A stretch of 64,000 bases of DNA from AP-15 sp963772965 (GTDB lineage Bacteria; Pseudomonadota; Alphaproteobacteria; ATCC43930; CGMCC-115725). Shown piece by piece: positions 14,424 to 23,170 of the stretch. The notes below the pieces were generated by a model that worked only from the letters and a program-made list of their open reading frames with translations, was not told where the DNA came from and ran no database searches. Location of the stretch: contig CAVYZU010000015.1 of the NCBI GenBank assembly GCA_963772965.1, positions 37,353 through 101,352 of the forward strand. Reading direction: 5' to 3'. Within the stretch, counting starts at the first letter, position 1, and each line of letters starts with the position of its first letter. The position numbers were made by a program, and so were the translations under genes.

Positions 14424-15314
14424 TCACTGCCAAAGCGGAACATCGGGAGCGCGAAGTCCAGAAATGCGGGCAAGCCCTTCGATACTGTGCCGGCCCATGT
14501 TGTCGAGATACCCTAGCTCAACTACGAGATTTTGAAGCGCGACGTTGAAGTATGCTTCCCTATCCTGTTCAAGCTCCCGCCTCTGGCGCTTTTCATCCGG
14601 CGAAGCTTTAGCAGTATCGAATGCGGGCAAGGGTTGCGTGGCGCGCAGGTCGCGAAGGATATCGAGCACTCCGCGCACCGCACCATAACTGCTAACGACA
14701 TACTCTGGTAGAGGGGGCTCGAACTCTCCAAGCATATCGCTCACGCTATCAAAAACAGAAAATCGGTTCACTGCGTAAATCGGAGGGATTTCGACAGGTC
14801 CCCGTTGTTGGATTGCAATTCGATACCTCTGCAATAGTTGGTACTGGCCGAAGCGGTTCATCCACGAAGCGAGTTCGGCGGCAATTGCACCCGCTATCCT
14901 GCGCTGCTGCTCGCGCGCTTGTTCCGCCTGGGCCTCGCGCTCGTGCGTGAGGCGAGTTTGCTCATCCTCGCGGGCGGCTCGGATCTGAGTATGAACCGCA
15001 TCCAAGCTCCCTCGAACCTGCGCCATGATCGCCCAAGCGCCAAGGAGAGCCGCGATCAGCGCCAGATCGGCACTGAGGAGAGTTTGCCAGGGGTAGAGAA
15101 ACGAAAGCCACTCCGGCACTGGTGCCGGCGGCGTCGCGATGGCATTCGCGATCTTCTCTCCATTGCTCGAATTATTCGGAAACGGCGGGGCAGTTGGGCT
15201 GGCGATTTTGAGCCAGATCATCATGACGATGGTGAGCAGAGCCATCGCGCAGGCTAGCAAGAGCGGTACAGCAGTGCCTGTGCGTCGGCGGGGCTCAGGT
15301 TGGGTTTCTGGCAT
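14424..15314 (-). CDS. Hypothetical membrane protein with coiled coil (296 aa)
   Basis: Two membrane helices (about 16–37, and 78–97 in LSADLALIAALLGAWAIMAQ) flank a Pro/Asn-rich periplasmic loop. A Glu/Gln/Arg-rich coiled coil follows (EDEQTRLTHEREAQAEQARE), then a soluble helical C-terminal domain. No catalytic motif is visible. The layout is like phage-borne or stress-related membrane sensors, but I do not recognise a family. Confidence 0.65.
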   Translation of the reverse strand: MPETQPEPRRRTGTAVPLLLACAMALLTIVMMIWLKIASPTAPPFPNNSSNGEKIANAIATPPAPVPEWLSFLYPWQTLLSADLALIAALLGAWAIMAQVRGSLDAVHTQIRAAREDEQTRLTHEREAQAEQAREQQRRIAGAIAAELASWMNRFGQYQLLQRYRIAIQQRGPVEIPPIYAVNRFSVFDSVSDMLGEFEPPLPEYVVSSYGAVRGVLDILRDLRATQPLPAFDTAKASPDEKRQRRELEQDREAYFNVALQNLVVELGYLDNMGRHSIEGLARISGLRAPDVPLWQ

Positions 15315-15635
15315 GGATATCGGGCTGCTCCTGGTTTGTGGCGTGCTTCCCGATAAAATATTACAGCATCTTAGCGTTAATCCAGCACCCTTATCGCTAG
15401 GGCGAGGAGGTGCGGGTTGACCGCCGCTACAATGCTGTGCTGATTGAGGCCACCGGCCCCGGCCCTGAACCCCGATGCGATGAACCGAACTTTGCGGGGT
15501 CGAGCCGAATCGTTGCTGATCTCAACCGCCGATGCGGCAAGGCGGGCTTGGATGGAGAAGACGATGAAAGTGACGGGTGGGTGCCATTGCGGGCAGATCA
15601 CTTATGAGGCCGAGGTCGATCCGGCGACCGTCAGG

Positions 15636-17528
15636 CCCAACTTCCTCAGTTTGGAGTAAATCGCTCGCTGGAAGCCGCGGAAACGCTAGGGATACGACCG
15701 GGCACGCCAAGGTGTGGTGCTAAATCGGCCAGACGATTGCAATAGATATTGAGGAATTTGCTTGCGGCGGCCCAGAGAATCGTGGTGCTGGTACCGGAGA
15801 ACAAAGGTGCCGCGCCATATTTGTCCGCGTCAAGAAGATTGGAGCCTACGAATACCTCTACCTCGTCGAGAACGCGCGCGAGGGCGGCCGCCACGTGCAG
15901 CGCGTCATCAAGGCGCTCGGCCGGCGCGATGAAGTTGAGGCCTCGGGGCTGATCGATGGGCTGATCGCCTCGGCGGCGCGCCATTCGCGCCGCTCGATCG
16001 TGTTGTCGAGTTTTTATCGCGGCGAATTGCCGGAGCTGCACCGCCTCAGCATCGGACCTGATCTGGTGTTCGGCTGGCTGTGGGCGGAAACAGGATGCCG
16101 CGACGTGCTCAAGAGCCTCGTCTCCGACCGGCGCTTTTCCTTTGATGTCGAGCGCGCCGTCTATCTCACGGTGCTGCACCGGCTGATGATCTCGGGCTCC
16201 GACCGCCATGCCAGCGACTGGCTGAGCCGGGTACGTGTGCCGGGCACCGATGGGCTCGATCTCGACCACGCCTATAAGGCGATGGCCTGGCTTGGCGAAG
16301 TCGACGCGGCCGGCCGCAGCACCGCCGAGGCCATCGAGGAGGCACTCTATCACCACCGCCAGCCGCTGTTCGGCGCCGTTTCGATCGCGTTTTTCGACAC
16401 CACCAGTTTATGGTTCGAGGGGGCCGGCGGCGAGAGCCTAGGCCAGTACGGCCACTCCAAAGACTATCGCGGTCACCTGAAGCAGGTCGTGCTCGGCATC
16501 GTGCTTGACGACGCCGACCGGCCGATCGCGTCCTTTGTGATGCCCGGCAACACGGCCGACGTGACGCTGTTGTTGCCAGTAGTCAAACGGCTGCGCGAGC
16601 GCTTTGGGATCCTCGATGCTTGCATCGTTGCCGATCGCGGCATGATCAGTGCCGATACCATCGCCGCCCTCGAAGCCGAGAAGATCCAGTACATCCTCGG
16701 CGTGCGCGAACGCACCAGCCGCGAGGTGCGCACCGGGGTCATCGAGGATGATGGCCTCGCCGTGCCGCTCGTCATTCCCCGCCAGAAAGGCGAGACCGAA
16801 CTGGCGATCCGGGAGACGACGATCGCCGGGCGGCGCTACATCATCTGCCGCAACGAGGAGGAAGCCAAAAAGGACGCCGCGGCGCGCGCCGAAATCGTCG
16901 CCGGTCTCGAGCGCAAGCTCGCCCAGGGCGACAAGGCGCTCGTCGCCAACAAGGGTTTTCGTCGCTTCCTGAAGACGCCCGCGGGCGGCGGCTTTGTCAT
17001 CGACCGCGCCAAGATCGAGGCCGATACCCGGTTCGACGGTCTCTTCGTGCTGCGCACCAACACCAAGATCGCCGCGCTCCAGATCGTGTTGCGCTACCGC
17101 AATCTGCTGGCCGTGGAGGACGCCTTCAAAACCGCAAAGGCGCTGCTCGCCACCCGCCCGATCTTCCACAAAACCGACGCCGGCATCCGCGGCCACGTCT
17201 TCTGCACCTTCCTCGCCCTTGTCCTGCGCAAGGAGCTTTTCGACCGGCTCGCCGCCCGTCGCAGCCGGCTCGAATGGCAGCGCATCGTCGACGATCTTGT
17301 CGACCTCAGCGAAATCGATGTCGAACAGGATGGTCGCCGGGCGCGCCTGCGCACCGCGCCAGGCCCGACCATCGACCCGATCTGCCGCGCTATCGGCCTC
17401 ACCCTTCCGCCGGTCTTCCAGGAGATGCCGCCCGCCGCCTGAACCCAAAACCGTGGTGCCTAAAACTTAAAATGGCTTGCAACCCATTGAGTTACCATGC
17501 TGTTCAAAATCAAACTGCGGAACTTGGG
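15636..17528 (+). mobile_element. IS1634-family element, copy 1
   Basis: 1893 bp with ends CCCAACTTCCTCAGTTTG and, inverted, CCCAAGTTCCGCAGTTTG. The 5-bp target TCAGG is duplicated (15631–15635, 17529–17533). It is the same length as the copy at 30678–32570, and the encoded proteins are identical. Confidence 0.95.
15817..17442 (+). CDS. IS1634-family transposase
   Basis: The longest ATG frame starts at 15895 (515 aa), but coding sequence runs 26 codons further up (FVRVKKIGAYEYLYLVENAR), to an ATA at 15817 that lies seven bases after AAAGGTG. The true start is therefore probably this unusual ATA. The DDE core shows Asp in FFDTTSL, Asp in VADRGMIS and Glu in AVEDAFK, with the family's GHSKDYRGHLKQV and FLALVLRKEL blocks. 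Confidence 0.92.
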   Translation: MFVRVKKIGAYEYLYLVENAREGGRHVQRVIKALGRRDEVEASGLIDGLIASAARHSRRSIVLSSFYRGELPELHRLSIGPDLVFGWLWAETGCRDVLKSLVSDRRFSFDVERAVYLTVLHRLMISGSDRHASDWLSRVRVPGTDGLDLDHAYKAMAWLGEVDAAGRSTAEAIEEALYHHRQPLFGAVSIAFFDTTSLWFEGAGGESLGQYGHSKDYRGHLKQVVLGIVLDDADRPIASFVMPGNTADVTLLLPVVKRLRERFGILDACIVADRGMISADTIAALEAEKIQYILGVRERTSREVRTGVIEDDGLAVPLVIPRQKGETELAIRETTIAGRRYIICRNEEEAKKDAAARAEIVAGLERKLAQGDKALVANKGFRRFLKTPAGGGFVIDRAKIEADTRFDGLFVLRTNTKIAALQIVLRYRNLLAVEDAFKTAKALLATRPIFHKTDAGIRGHVFCTFLALVLRKELFDRLAARRSRLEWQRIVDDLVDLSEIDVEQDGRRARLRTAPGPTIDPICRAIGLTLPPVFQEMPPAA

Positions 17529-17883
17529 TCAGGGTGTGCCATTGCACCGACTGTCAGAGGTTGAGCGGCACGGCGTTTCGGACCAACATTTCGACCCTGC
17601 CGGGAACATTCGTGCTGAAGAGCGGCACGCCGAAGATTTACATCAAGACCGCCGAAAGCGGGAACAAGCGCGCGCACGCCTTCTGTCCCCAATGCGGCGC
17701 GCCAATCTACTCCGCCACACCCGAGCCGAACCCTTCAACCGTGGGGTTGCGGGTAGGCGGGGTCGACCAGAGAGCGCAGTTTGAGCCGCCGATCCGGCAG
17801 GGCTGGGCTCGCTCGGCGCTACCTTGGTCGATGGACCTCACCGTCGTGGAGCGGGCAGAGCGTAAGCGTCAGCTCGTGGCCAC

Positions 17884-19507
17884 TCAGGCGGCGAGAGTGA
17901 CGATTTTGGGCTGCCAGTTCCACGGCAGCAGTTCGGCGAGCCGGTTGATCGGGTGACCATTGGCCATGCGATCGATCACATCGGTAAGCCAAGTCTGCGG
18001 ATCGAGGCCGTTGAGTTTGGCGCTTTCCAGCACGGTATAGAGGATTGCGGCGCGCTCGCCGCCGGCGTCGGATCCAAGGAACAGGAAGTTCTTGCGCGTG
18101 ATGGCGATACCGCGCAGCGCTCGCTCAGCGACATTATTGTCGATCGCGAGCCGGCCATCACCGGCATAGCGGGTTAGCGCGTCCCAGCGGCTGAGTGCGT
18201 ATTGGATCGCCTTGGCGAGCGCGTTCTTTGCTGACAGCCGGCGGCGCTGTGCGGTCAGCCAGTCGCGCAAGGCGTCGAGGATCGCCACGGCACGGCTCTG
18301 TCGCGTCGCCAGCCGGGTTGCGGCCGACTGACCAGTAATCTCGGCTTCGATCTTGTAGAGCTCGCCAATCCGTTTGAGCGCCTCCTCGGCGATTGGCGAC
18401 TTGGTCGAACTCGAACACGTCGTAAAATTTGCGTCGCGCGTGAGCCCAACACGCCGCGTGGATCAGCGGCGGCGCTCGGCCGACCCGGTCGTTGGCGGAT
18501 GGTGGTCGCGTTAGGGCTTGATAGCCGCTAAAGGCGTCGGCCTGGATCACGCCGCGAAAGCGGGCCAGATGATCGCGCGGCCGCTCGCCCCGACGGTCGG
18601 GGCTAAAGCGGTAATAAGCCGCGGACGCCCGCTCGCCTTGCCAGGGCCGCTCGTCGACGACATAGGTCCACAGCCGCCCGGTTCGGGTCTTGCCATTGCC
18701 CGGCGCCAGCACGGCGATCGGCGTGTCATCGGTGTGGATGATCGGCGCCGCCAGGGCATGGGTGCCGATCAGCTCGGCCAGTGGCGTCACCCACCAAGCG
18801 GCATGCCCGACCCAGTCGGCCAGGGTGGCACGCTCGATCTCGATGCCCTCGCGCGCCAGGATCGCCGATTGCCGGTAGAGCGGCAGCCCGTCGAGGTATT
18901 TGCTGACCACGACATTGGCGACCAGACCCGGACCGGGGCGGCCCTTCGCGATCGGCAGATCGGGCATCGGCGCTTGGATGATGCGCTCGCAGCAGCGGCA
19001 GCTCAGCTTAGGCCGAATATGGCGGATCACTTTGAGGCGAGCCGGGATCTTCTCCAAGATCTCGGTCACGTCCTCGCCGAGCTTGGCAAAGCGGGTGCCG
19101 CCGCAGCCCGGGCAGACCGGCCTCGGATCATGCACGATCTCCTCGCGCGGCAAATGATCGGGCAATGGCCGCCGCACCGGCTGACGCCGTTCGCGCGGTG
19201 GCTGATCAGGGGCACGCCGTGCCGCCGGCGCTGTGCGTGCTGCTTCGCTCTCTTCCAGATCCTCGAGCATCAGCTCGAGTTGCGCGATCTGAGTATCGAG
19301 TTTTTCCGACGAGCGCCCAAATTGCATCCGCCGCAGTTGGGCAAGCTGAGCCTTGTACTGTTCGATCCGCAGACGGGCGCCGGTCAACTCGGCCCGCGCC
19401 ACCGCCAGTTCCGCCTCGCGCTCGGCCAGTAAGGCGCGCAGCTCGGCGATCTCTTGAACAGGGTCAGCAGCGACCGGCATCAACCGAGAGTTTACTCCCG
19501 CGGTCAT
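17884..19507 (-). pseudogene. tnpC: IS66 TnpC transposase with a frameshift
   Basis: IS66 transposase of about 540 residues read leftward. N-terminal leucine-zipper-like coil (LRALLAEREAELAVARAELT), zinc-finger segment (CPGCGG…CRCC), HTDDTPI and the DDE core follow in one frame down to about 18405 (FYDVFEFD). The rest (SPIAEEALKRIGELYK, DNNVAERALRG, LLPWNW) continues in another frame. One indel separates them. TnpC is thus split and the element is probably not autonomous, unless the shift is a sequencing error. Start taken at ATG 19507. Confidence 0.88.
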
Positions 19508-19553
19508 TGAGCAGCATCGATCCGTACCCGCCTGAGTCACTATGTCGCGCTGT

Positions 19554-19901
19554 TCAACCAGCCACTTCCGGGGCCCAGCTGCGGCGCGGTGCACGCCAAT
19601 CGATACCTTCCAGTAGCATCGATAATTGCGCTGCCGTTAGCACCACCGATCCGTCCTTGGCCTGCGGCCATAAAAACCGGCCGCGCTCCAGCCGTTTGGC
19701 AAACAGGCACAATCCTTGCCCGTCCCACCACAGCACCTTGATCAGATCGCCGCGCCGACCGCGAAACACAAACAGCGCACCACCATGCGGGTCGAGCTGC
19801 AGCGTCAGCTGAACCCGCGCCGCGAGCCCGTCAAAGCCTTTCCTCATGTCAGTGACGCCGCATGCCAGATAGACGCGGACATTGCCCGGTATGCCGATCA
19901 C
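19554..19901 (-). CDS. tnpB: IS66 accessory protein TnpB
   Basis: 115 residues, with the family's GVTDMRKGFDGLAA, FRGRRGDLIKVLWWDGQGLC and LFAKRLERGRFLWP blocks. TnpB is required with TnpA for IS66 transposition although its role is not settled. Its start overlaps the end of tnpA by four bases (ATGA), so the two are coupled. Confidence 0.95.
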   Translation of the reverse strand: MIGIPGNVRVYLACGVTDMRKGFDGLAARVQLTLQLDPHGGALFVFRGRRGDLIKVLWWDGQGLCLFAKRLERGRFLWPQAKDGSVVLTAAQLSMLLEGIDWRAPRRSWAPEVAG

Positions 19902-20347
19902 GACAGCGCCGACAAGACCCGGCGCAATGCCATCTCGTCGACCGCGCCGGTCAGACGCAGCTTCACCCCCGTGGGCAGCTCGACCTCGATTATCCCATCC
20001 ACCCGCCGATCGGGTTCGGGGGGCGTCGGCATCGGCGCAACCGGCGCTGCGGCCAGTGCAAGCTGTTCAACCGGTAGCGCCAATCTCACTGGCGCAAATC
20101 CAGTCAGCTCGCCCGTGCGAAACTGCCGCCGCCAGGTGTAAAGCTGGCCGCTGCTGATCCCGTGCAGCCGGCAAACCAACGAGGGCGACGACCCCGGCGC
20201 TACGCTCTGTGCCAATATCCGCAGCTTCTCTTCGAGGCTCCAGCGCCGCCGCCGCTCCGGGCCGCTGAGAACCTCGCCGCGGACCTCGCGAGCCCTCGTA
20301 TGAGTACTCCCGAGGTCCTCCTTATCGACCAGCCCCACATCATTCAT
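19898..20347 (-). CDS. tnpA: IS66 accessory protein TnpA
   Basis: Small DNA-binding-type protein with RRRRWSLEEKLRILAQSV, the IS66 Orf1 helix-turn-helix, and LYTWRRQFRTGEL. The C-terminal half (VELPTGVKLRLTGAVDEM) is typical of the family. I prefer ATG 20347 over the frame's first start at 20389 because the upstream residues are not conserved-looking. First gene of the element's operon. Confidence 0.9.
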   Translation of the reverse strand: MNDVGLVDKEDLGSTHTRAREVRGEVLSGPERRRRWSLEEKLRILAQSVAPGSSPSLVCRLHGISSGQLYTWRRQFRTGELTGFAPVRLALPVEQLALAAAPVAPMPTPPEPDRRVDGIIEVELPTGVKLRLTGAVDEMALRRVLSALS

Positions 20348-20555
20348 TGCACCGCCGCCATAAAACAGCGGCAGCTTCTCAATCAGCAAGCCCAGCGCAA
20401 GACGCCAATCAGCAGACGCTTACGGCAGAGCGACAGTAATTTTCGGCGCTCGCACCCTCGATGCAACGAAAGCGCACCGAAGTCGCCGGAAACCTTTGTC
20501 TGCGAACCTCGGGCGAGCCTCGCAGGGAAGGCCAATTAGGAAACAGCCCTGCGCC

Positions 20556-20843
20556 TCACCAACCTTGCCCGTTTTGGTTGATCACGCGCATTTCACCCAC
20601 TGCTTGCTGGATAACTTGCTGGCGACGGGCGTCATCGAGCCGGCGCAAAGCGTCGTCCTCGATCTCATTGACCTGTTTAATGCAGGCTGCGCGCTGCCGT
20701 GCGGTTGGAAGTGGGTCGCATTGTTCGCGTCGGATTTCGGACATCTTTCGCTCGATAGACGACGATGGGTCGGCGCAGCCAGCGAGAAATGCAAAGCCGA
20801 ATGCTAGGATAATGGCTCGGTGGATCGGCCTGGTGGGGGTCAT
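20556..20843 (-). CDS. Hypothetical lipoprotein (95 aa)
   Basis: From ATG 20843: signal segment AIILAFGFAFLAGCADPSSS with lipobox LAGC, then a helical charged domain (IERKMSEIRREQCDPLPTAR) with two Cys and a helical tail ending near MRVINQNGQGW. It is the last gene of a leftward run starting at 22695 and begins 28 bases after the resolvase stop. Family unknown; an entry-exclusion-like or envelope role is only a guess. Confidence 0.65.
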   Translation of the reverse strand: MTPTRPIHRAIILAFGFAFLAGCADPSSSIERKMSEIRREQCDPLPTARQRAACIKQVNEIEDDALRRLDDARRQQVIQQAVGEMRVINQNGQGW

Positions 20844-20871
20844 CGATGCGCCTCGTCCGTCCGGTGGGTGA

Positions 20872-21495
20872 TCAGCGGCTGGCCTGCCCCTTTGCCTCAG
20901 CCAAGATGCGATAAACCGAGCGTTCGCCCATGCCGACCCGACGTGCGATTTCCGCCCGGCCCAGCCCTTCGGCAGCAAGCGTCAGTACCTGATCCCGCTT
21001 GGCCCTCGCGGTGGGCGCGCGGCCCTTGTATTTGCCCTCACTCTTGGCCTTGGCAATTCCCTCACGCTGGCGTTCAAGCATCATCTGGCGTTCAAATTGT
21101 GCAATAGCGCCGAGCACGTTGAGCAATAACATGCCGGTCGGATCGCCGTTGATGCGGCCGAGATTGCCGATGTAGATCGCGGCCCCTTTGGCCCGAATGC
21201 GCTCGATGATGTTCAGGAGGTCCGCAACGGAGCGCGCCAGCCGGTCAACCTTGGTGACAACAACCTCGTCGCCTTCCCGCACCCAATCGAGCATGGCTTC
21301 AAGTTCGGGCCGGGCCGTAGCGACGCTGCTGATCTGCTCTTTGTAGATGCGAGTGCAGCCGGCCGCTTGAAGCTCGCGAATTTGCGCCTCAAACCCTGCC
21401 ACCTGATCGAACGTCGATGTGCGCGCATAGCCGACACGTTGGCCGCGCTGCTCCTGCTCTGGCGGCGGCGCTGGGGTGGGTTTTCTTTTTGGCAT
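20872..21495 (-). CDS. Serine recombinase (resolvase/invertase family)
   Basis: 207 residues. The N-terminal catalytic domain has RVGYARTSTFDQ (active Ser in the Tyr-Ala-Arg-x-Ser position), EGDEVVVTKVDRLARSVADL and GAIAQFERQMMLERQREG. A C-terminal Hin-type helix-turn-helix follows (LGRAEIARRVGMGERSVYRI). It carries an extra basic Pro-rich N-terminus of about 20 residues. Intact. It likely acts on a res or inversion site in this island, but none was identified. Confidence 0.92.
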   Translation of the reverse strand: MPKRKPTPAPPPEQEQRGQRVGYARTSTFDQVAGFEAQIRELQAAGCTRIYKEQISSVATARPELEAMLDWVREGDEVVVTKVDRLARSVADLLNIIERIRAKGAAIYIGNLGRINGDPTGMLLLNVLGAIAQFERQMMLERQREGIAKAKSEGKYKGRAPTARAKRDQVLTLAAEGLGRAEIARRVGMGERSVYRILAEAKGQASR

Positions 21496-21505
21496 TTGTT
21501 CACCC

Positions 21506-22225
21506 TCACCCTGCAGTCATGGGGCCGTGCGCCGGACAATGCGGAGCGCCTTGATCATCGAGCCATTGCCGCGCCACCCGCGCGACGTATCCGCATTGCG
21601 CGCACTCGCATTTGATCAGCCGGGCGACTTGCTTTTTGCGCCCGTTGGTCATCGCGTGCAGTTCGGCGTGCGGATAGGGGCCGATCGCGTCTAGGATCGG
21701 CTGCGCGAGCCGTTTAAACGCATCGCCTTCCGTTGTCGCAGTCATCTTGCCTTCAAGGCCAAGCCCGTGCGCCATTGCCCGGAACGGCCCCTTGTGGCCG
21801 TGTTCGACCCCGACAGCGGCATGGATCAGTTCATGGGTGAGAATACCGGCAACCCGCATCCCGTCCGCAATCACCGGCGAGATGATGATTTCGTGGTGGT
21901 CGTCACCAGACCGCTCGTTTGACCAACACTCGCCAATCCGCTGGTTTTTGCTGGCTATTCCGCGCACGCTTGGGAACCCGACGCCAATGCGAACCTTATC
22001 TGGGATAGGGTAGCCAGCCCGTTTAAACGGCTCGCGGAGTTCGGCCATTAGCGCGTGTAGCCATGCCTCGCGGTGCTGGTAGGCATTCGGCCGCGCCTCG
22101 GTTTGGGGCTGTTTAAACGCTGCGGCGGGCGCGCTTGCAATAGGATCGGCGACGAACGGCGCACCTTCCAATCGCTCGAATACCCGCGTCACCCGCGCCA
22201 CCGCGTCGTTGCGATCTATGGTCAT
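21506..22225 (-). CDS. SprT-like zinc metallopeptidase
   Basis: 239 residues. The zinc site is HELIHAAVGVEHGHKGPF (HExxH plus a downstream His), as in SprT/Spartan-like proteases. A C-terminal zinc ribbon is suggested by KCECAQCGY with a later HCPAH. The N-terminal 50 residues are Ala/Pro-rich. Stand-alone SprT-like genes are common on plasmids and phages, where the role is unclear. It begins three bases after the upstream gene's stop, so it is part of the operon. Three GTTTAAAC sites lie within it. Confidence 0.85.
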   Translation of the reverse strand: MTIDRNDAVARVTRVFERLEGAPFVADPIASAPAAAFKQPQTEARPNAYQHREAWLHALMAELREPFKRAGYPIPDKVRIGVGFPSVRGIASKNQRIGECWSNERSGDDHHEIIISPVIADGMRVAGILTHELIHAAVGVEHGHKGPFRAMAHGLGLEGKMTATTEGDAFKRLAQPILDAIGPYPHAELHAMTNGRKKQVARLIKCECAQCGYVARVARQWLDDQGAPHCPAHGPMTAG

Positions 22226-22228
22226 CGC

Positions 22229-22543
22229 TCAACACTCCGGCCGGCTGGCGAGCGGCGGCAGTTCACCTTCCATGATGCATTGCCGCTCCGTGCGGCCCGT
22301 AAAGCCGAATGACCACGTAGGCGATGTGTAGGCGCGGCCATTCCAATCAGCATCTGTCTCGTCGATCAGCGGCAGCACAGCATCGCGCATCGCAACCAGC
22401 ATCTTGGCGATGCAGGCGCGGGTTTTGCGCTGCGAGTAGCCGCATAGGACTTTGTGACCATCAATGCCGTGGAACGCGATTTCGTAGCTGGTAAAGCAGT
22501 TGCTGAGGCTCGCTAGGCGGCGGGTCTGTGCTTCGGTCATCAT
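22229..22543 (-). CDS. Hypothetical protein (104 aa) in the SprT operon
   Basis: ATG 22543 is set by AGGAG six bases upstream. Sequence marks are MMTEAQTRRLASLSNCFTSY, HGIDGHKVLCGYSQRKTRA, an acidic middle (IDETDADWNG) and GFTGRTERQCIMEGEL. No known family. It is sandwiched between the 47-aa gene and the SprT gene with spacers under ten bases, so co-expression is nearly certain. Confidence 0.7.
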   Translation of the reverse strand: MMTEAQTRRLASLSNCFTSYEIAFHGIDGHKVLCGYSQRKTRACIAKMLVAMRDAVLPLIDETDADWNGRAYTSPTWSFGFTGRTERQCIMEGELPPLASRPEC

Positions 22544-22551
22544 GGTTGCTC

Positions 22552-22695
22552 CTATTCCGGCCGCAATATGCGAGCGCATTCCAGCAACTCGACAAGCCGG
22601 CGCGCCCACTGTTCCGCCTCGCGATCCTTACCGCATTGCTTGAAGGCGATTGCCTTTGCCAAAGCCCTTGCCGTCTCGCTACGATCGATTGCCAT
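22552..22695 (-). CDS. Small hypothetical protein (47 aa), first gene of the operon
   Basis: ATG 22695 with GGAG seven bases upstream encodes MAIDRSETARALAKAIAFKQ, CGKDREAEQWARRLVELLEC and a short end. The pattern (two predicted helices) looks like a small cytosolic protein. The stop is eight bases before the next gene. Immediately upstream lies a cluster of ATCTGCCA half-sites that probably controls the whole operon. Confidence 0.65.
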   Translation of the reverse strand: MAIDRSETARALAKAIAFKQCGKDREAEQWARRLVELLECARILRPE

Positions 22696-22710
22696 TTCGG
22701 TTGCTCCGTG

Positions 22711-22752
22711 ATCTGCCATTAGCATCTAGCAACATATGGCAGATATCTGCCA
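22711..22752 (-). promoter_or_regulatory. Operator-like cluster before the SprT operon
   Basis: ATCTGCCAT (22711–22719), then its inverse ATGGCAGAT at 22736–22744, and the perfect 14-bp palindrome GGCAGATATCTGCC (22738–22751). A fainter TGCCctatTGGCA pair lies near 22827. Repeated half-sites just before the first start codon suggest a repressor dimer site. The gap on to 23116 shows no gene. Confidence 0.55.
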
Positions 22753-23116
22753 AAAAGGCAAATCCTATCTCTGTGGCAGTATCAATGGGCTGATATGGGA
22801 CTGCCTCATAAGCTTGCCCTATTGGCAGGTGGCGAGTGCCTACTATCCACTCACCTCACCCCGCTCCCGAGCGCATCGGAACGCTAAAGGCCGTCACTGG
22901 CGTCATGGCCATCGCGCCCTAACGCTCCTTCGTAGAAACGGACGCCGGGTGCCGCCGGGTGTATTTCCCCCCGGCCGGGCCTCGAAAGGTTCCCCGCGCA
23001 CGGGGGTCCCTGCGAGCGACGGGCGGAAAAAATAAAAATACAAGGAGAAGGGCCGAGTTTCTGTCCGCAATTTGCCAGGTCGGCAGGTGCCGGCCCCTAA
23101 GAGCGGTTCTGGCCCA

Positions 23117-23170
23117 CTACTCTCCGGAAGAGGGCAGCCTGAGTAATTCCGCCGGCTCGCATTCGAGCAC
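23117..23170 (-). pseudogene. Truncated XRE-type regulator (last 17 codons)
   Basis: Leftward it reads VLECEPAELLRLPSSGE then stop, almost the same as the end of the 77-aa regulator at 12183 (VLECEPAELLRVPAG). Upstream the similarity stops abruptly at 23170, so the N-terminal HTH has been lost. Confidence 0.65.

Larger units (their letters stand above)
17862..20423 (-). mobile_element. IS66-family element with perfect 8-bp target duplication
   Basis: The ends GTAAGCGTC (17862–17870) and GACGCTTAC (20415–20423) are the IS66 termini. GGCAGAGC occurs directly outside both (17854–17861 and 20424–20431). Three genes run leftward: tnpA, tnpB and a frameshifted tnpC. It sits in the last codons of the GFA gene. 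Confidence 0.95.
15564..20439 (+). pseudogene. GFA-family protein gene broken by two insertion sequences
   Basis: Three exon-like pieces join exactly when both elements and one copy of each target duplication are removed: 15564–15635, 17534–17861 and 20432–20439. The rebuilt 135-residue protein is a typical glutathione-dependent formaldehyde-activating (GFA/CENP-V fold) zinc protein: GGCHCGQITYEAE, then VCHCTDCQRLSG, AFCPQCGAPIYS and PWSMDL. The ATG at 15564 has GGAGAAG upstream. An IS1634-family element sits in the third conserved block and an IS66 two codons before the stop. The gene cannot now make this protein. Confidence 0.9.

Noticed and set aside
16438..17448. 336-codon minus-strand ORF, also at 31480–32490
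   Set aside because: Antisense shadow of the IS1634 transposase, duplicated only because the IS is.
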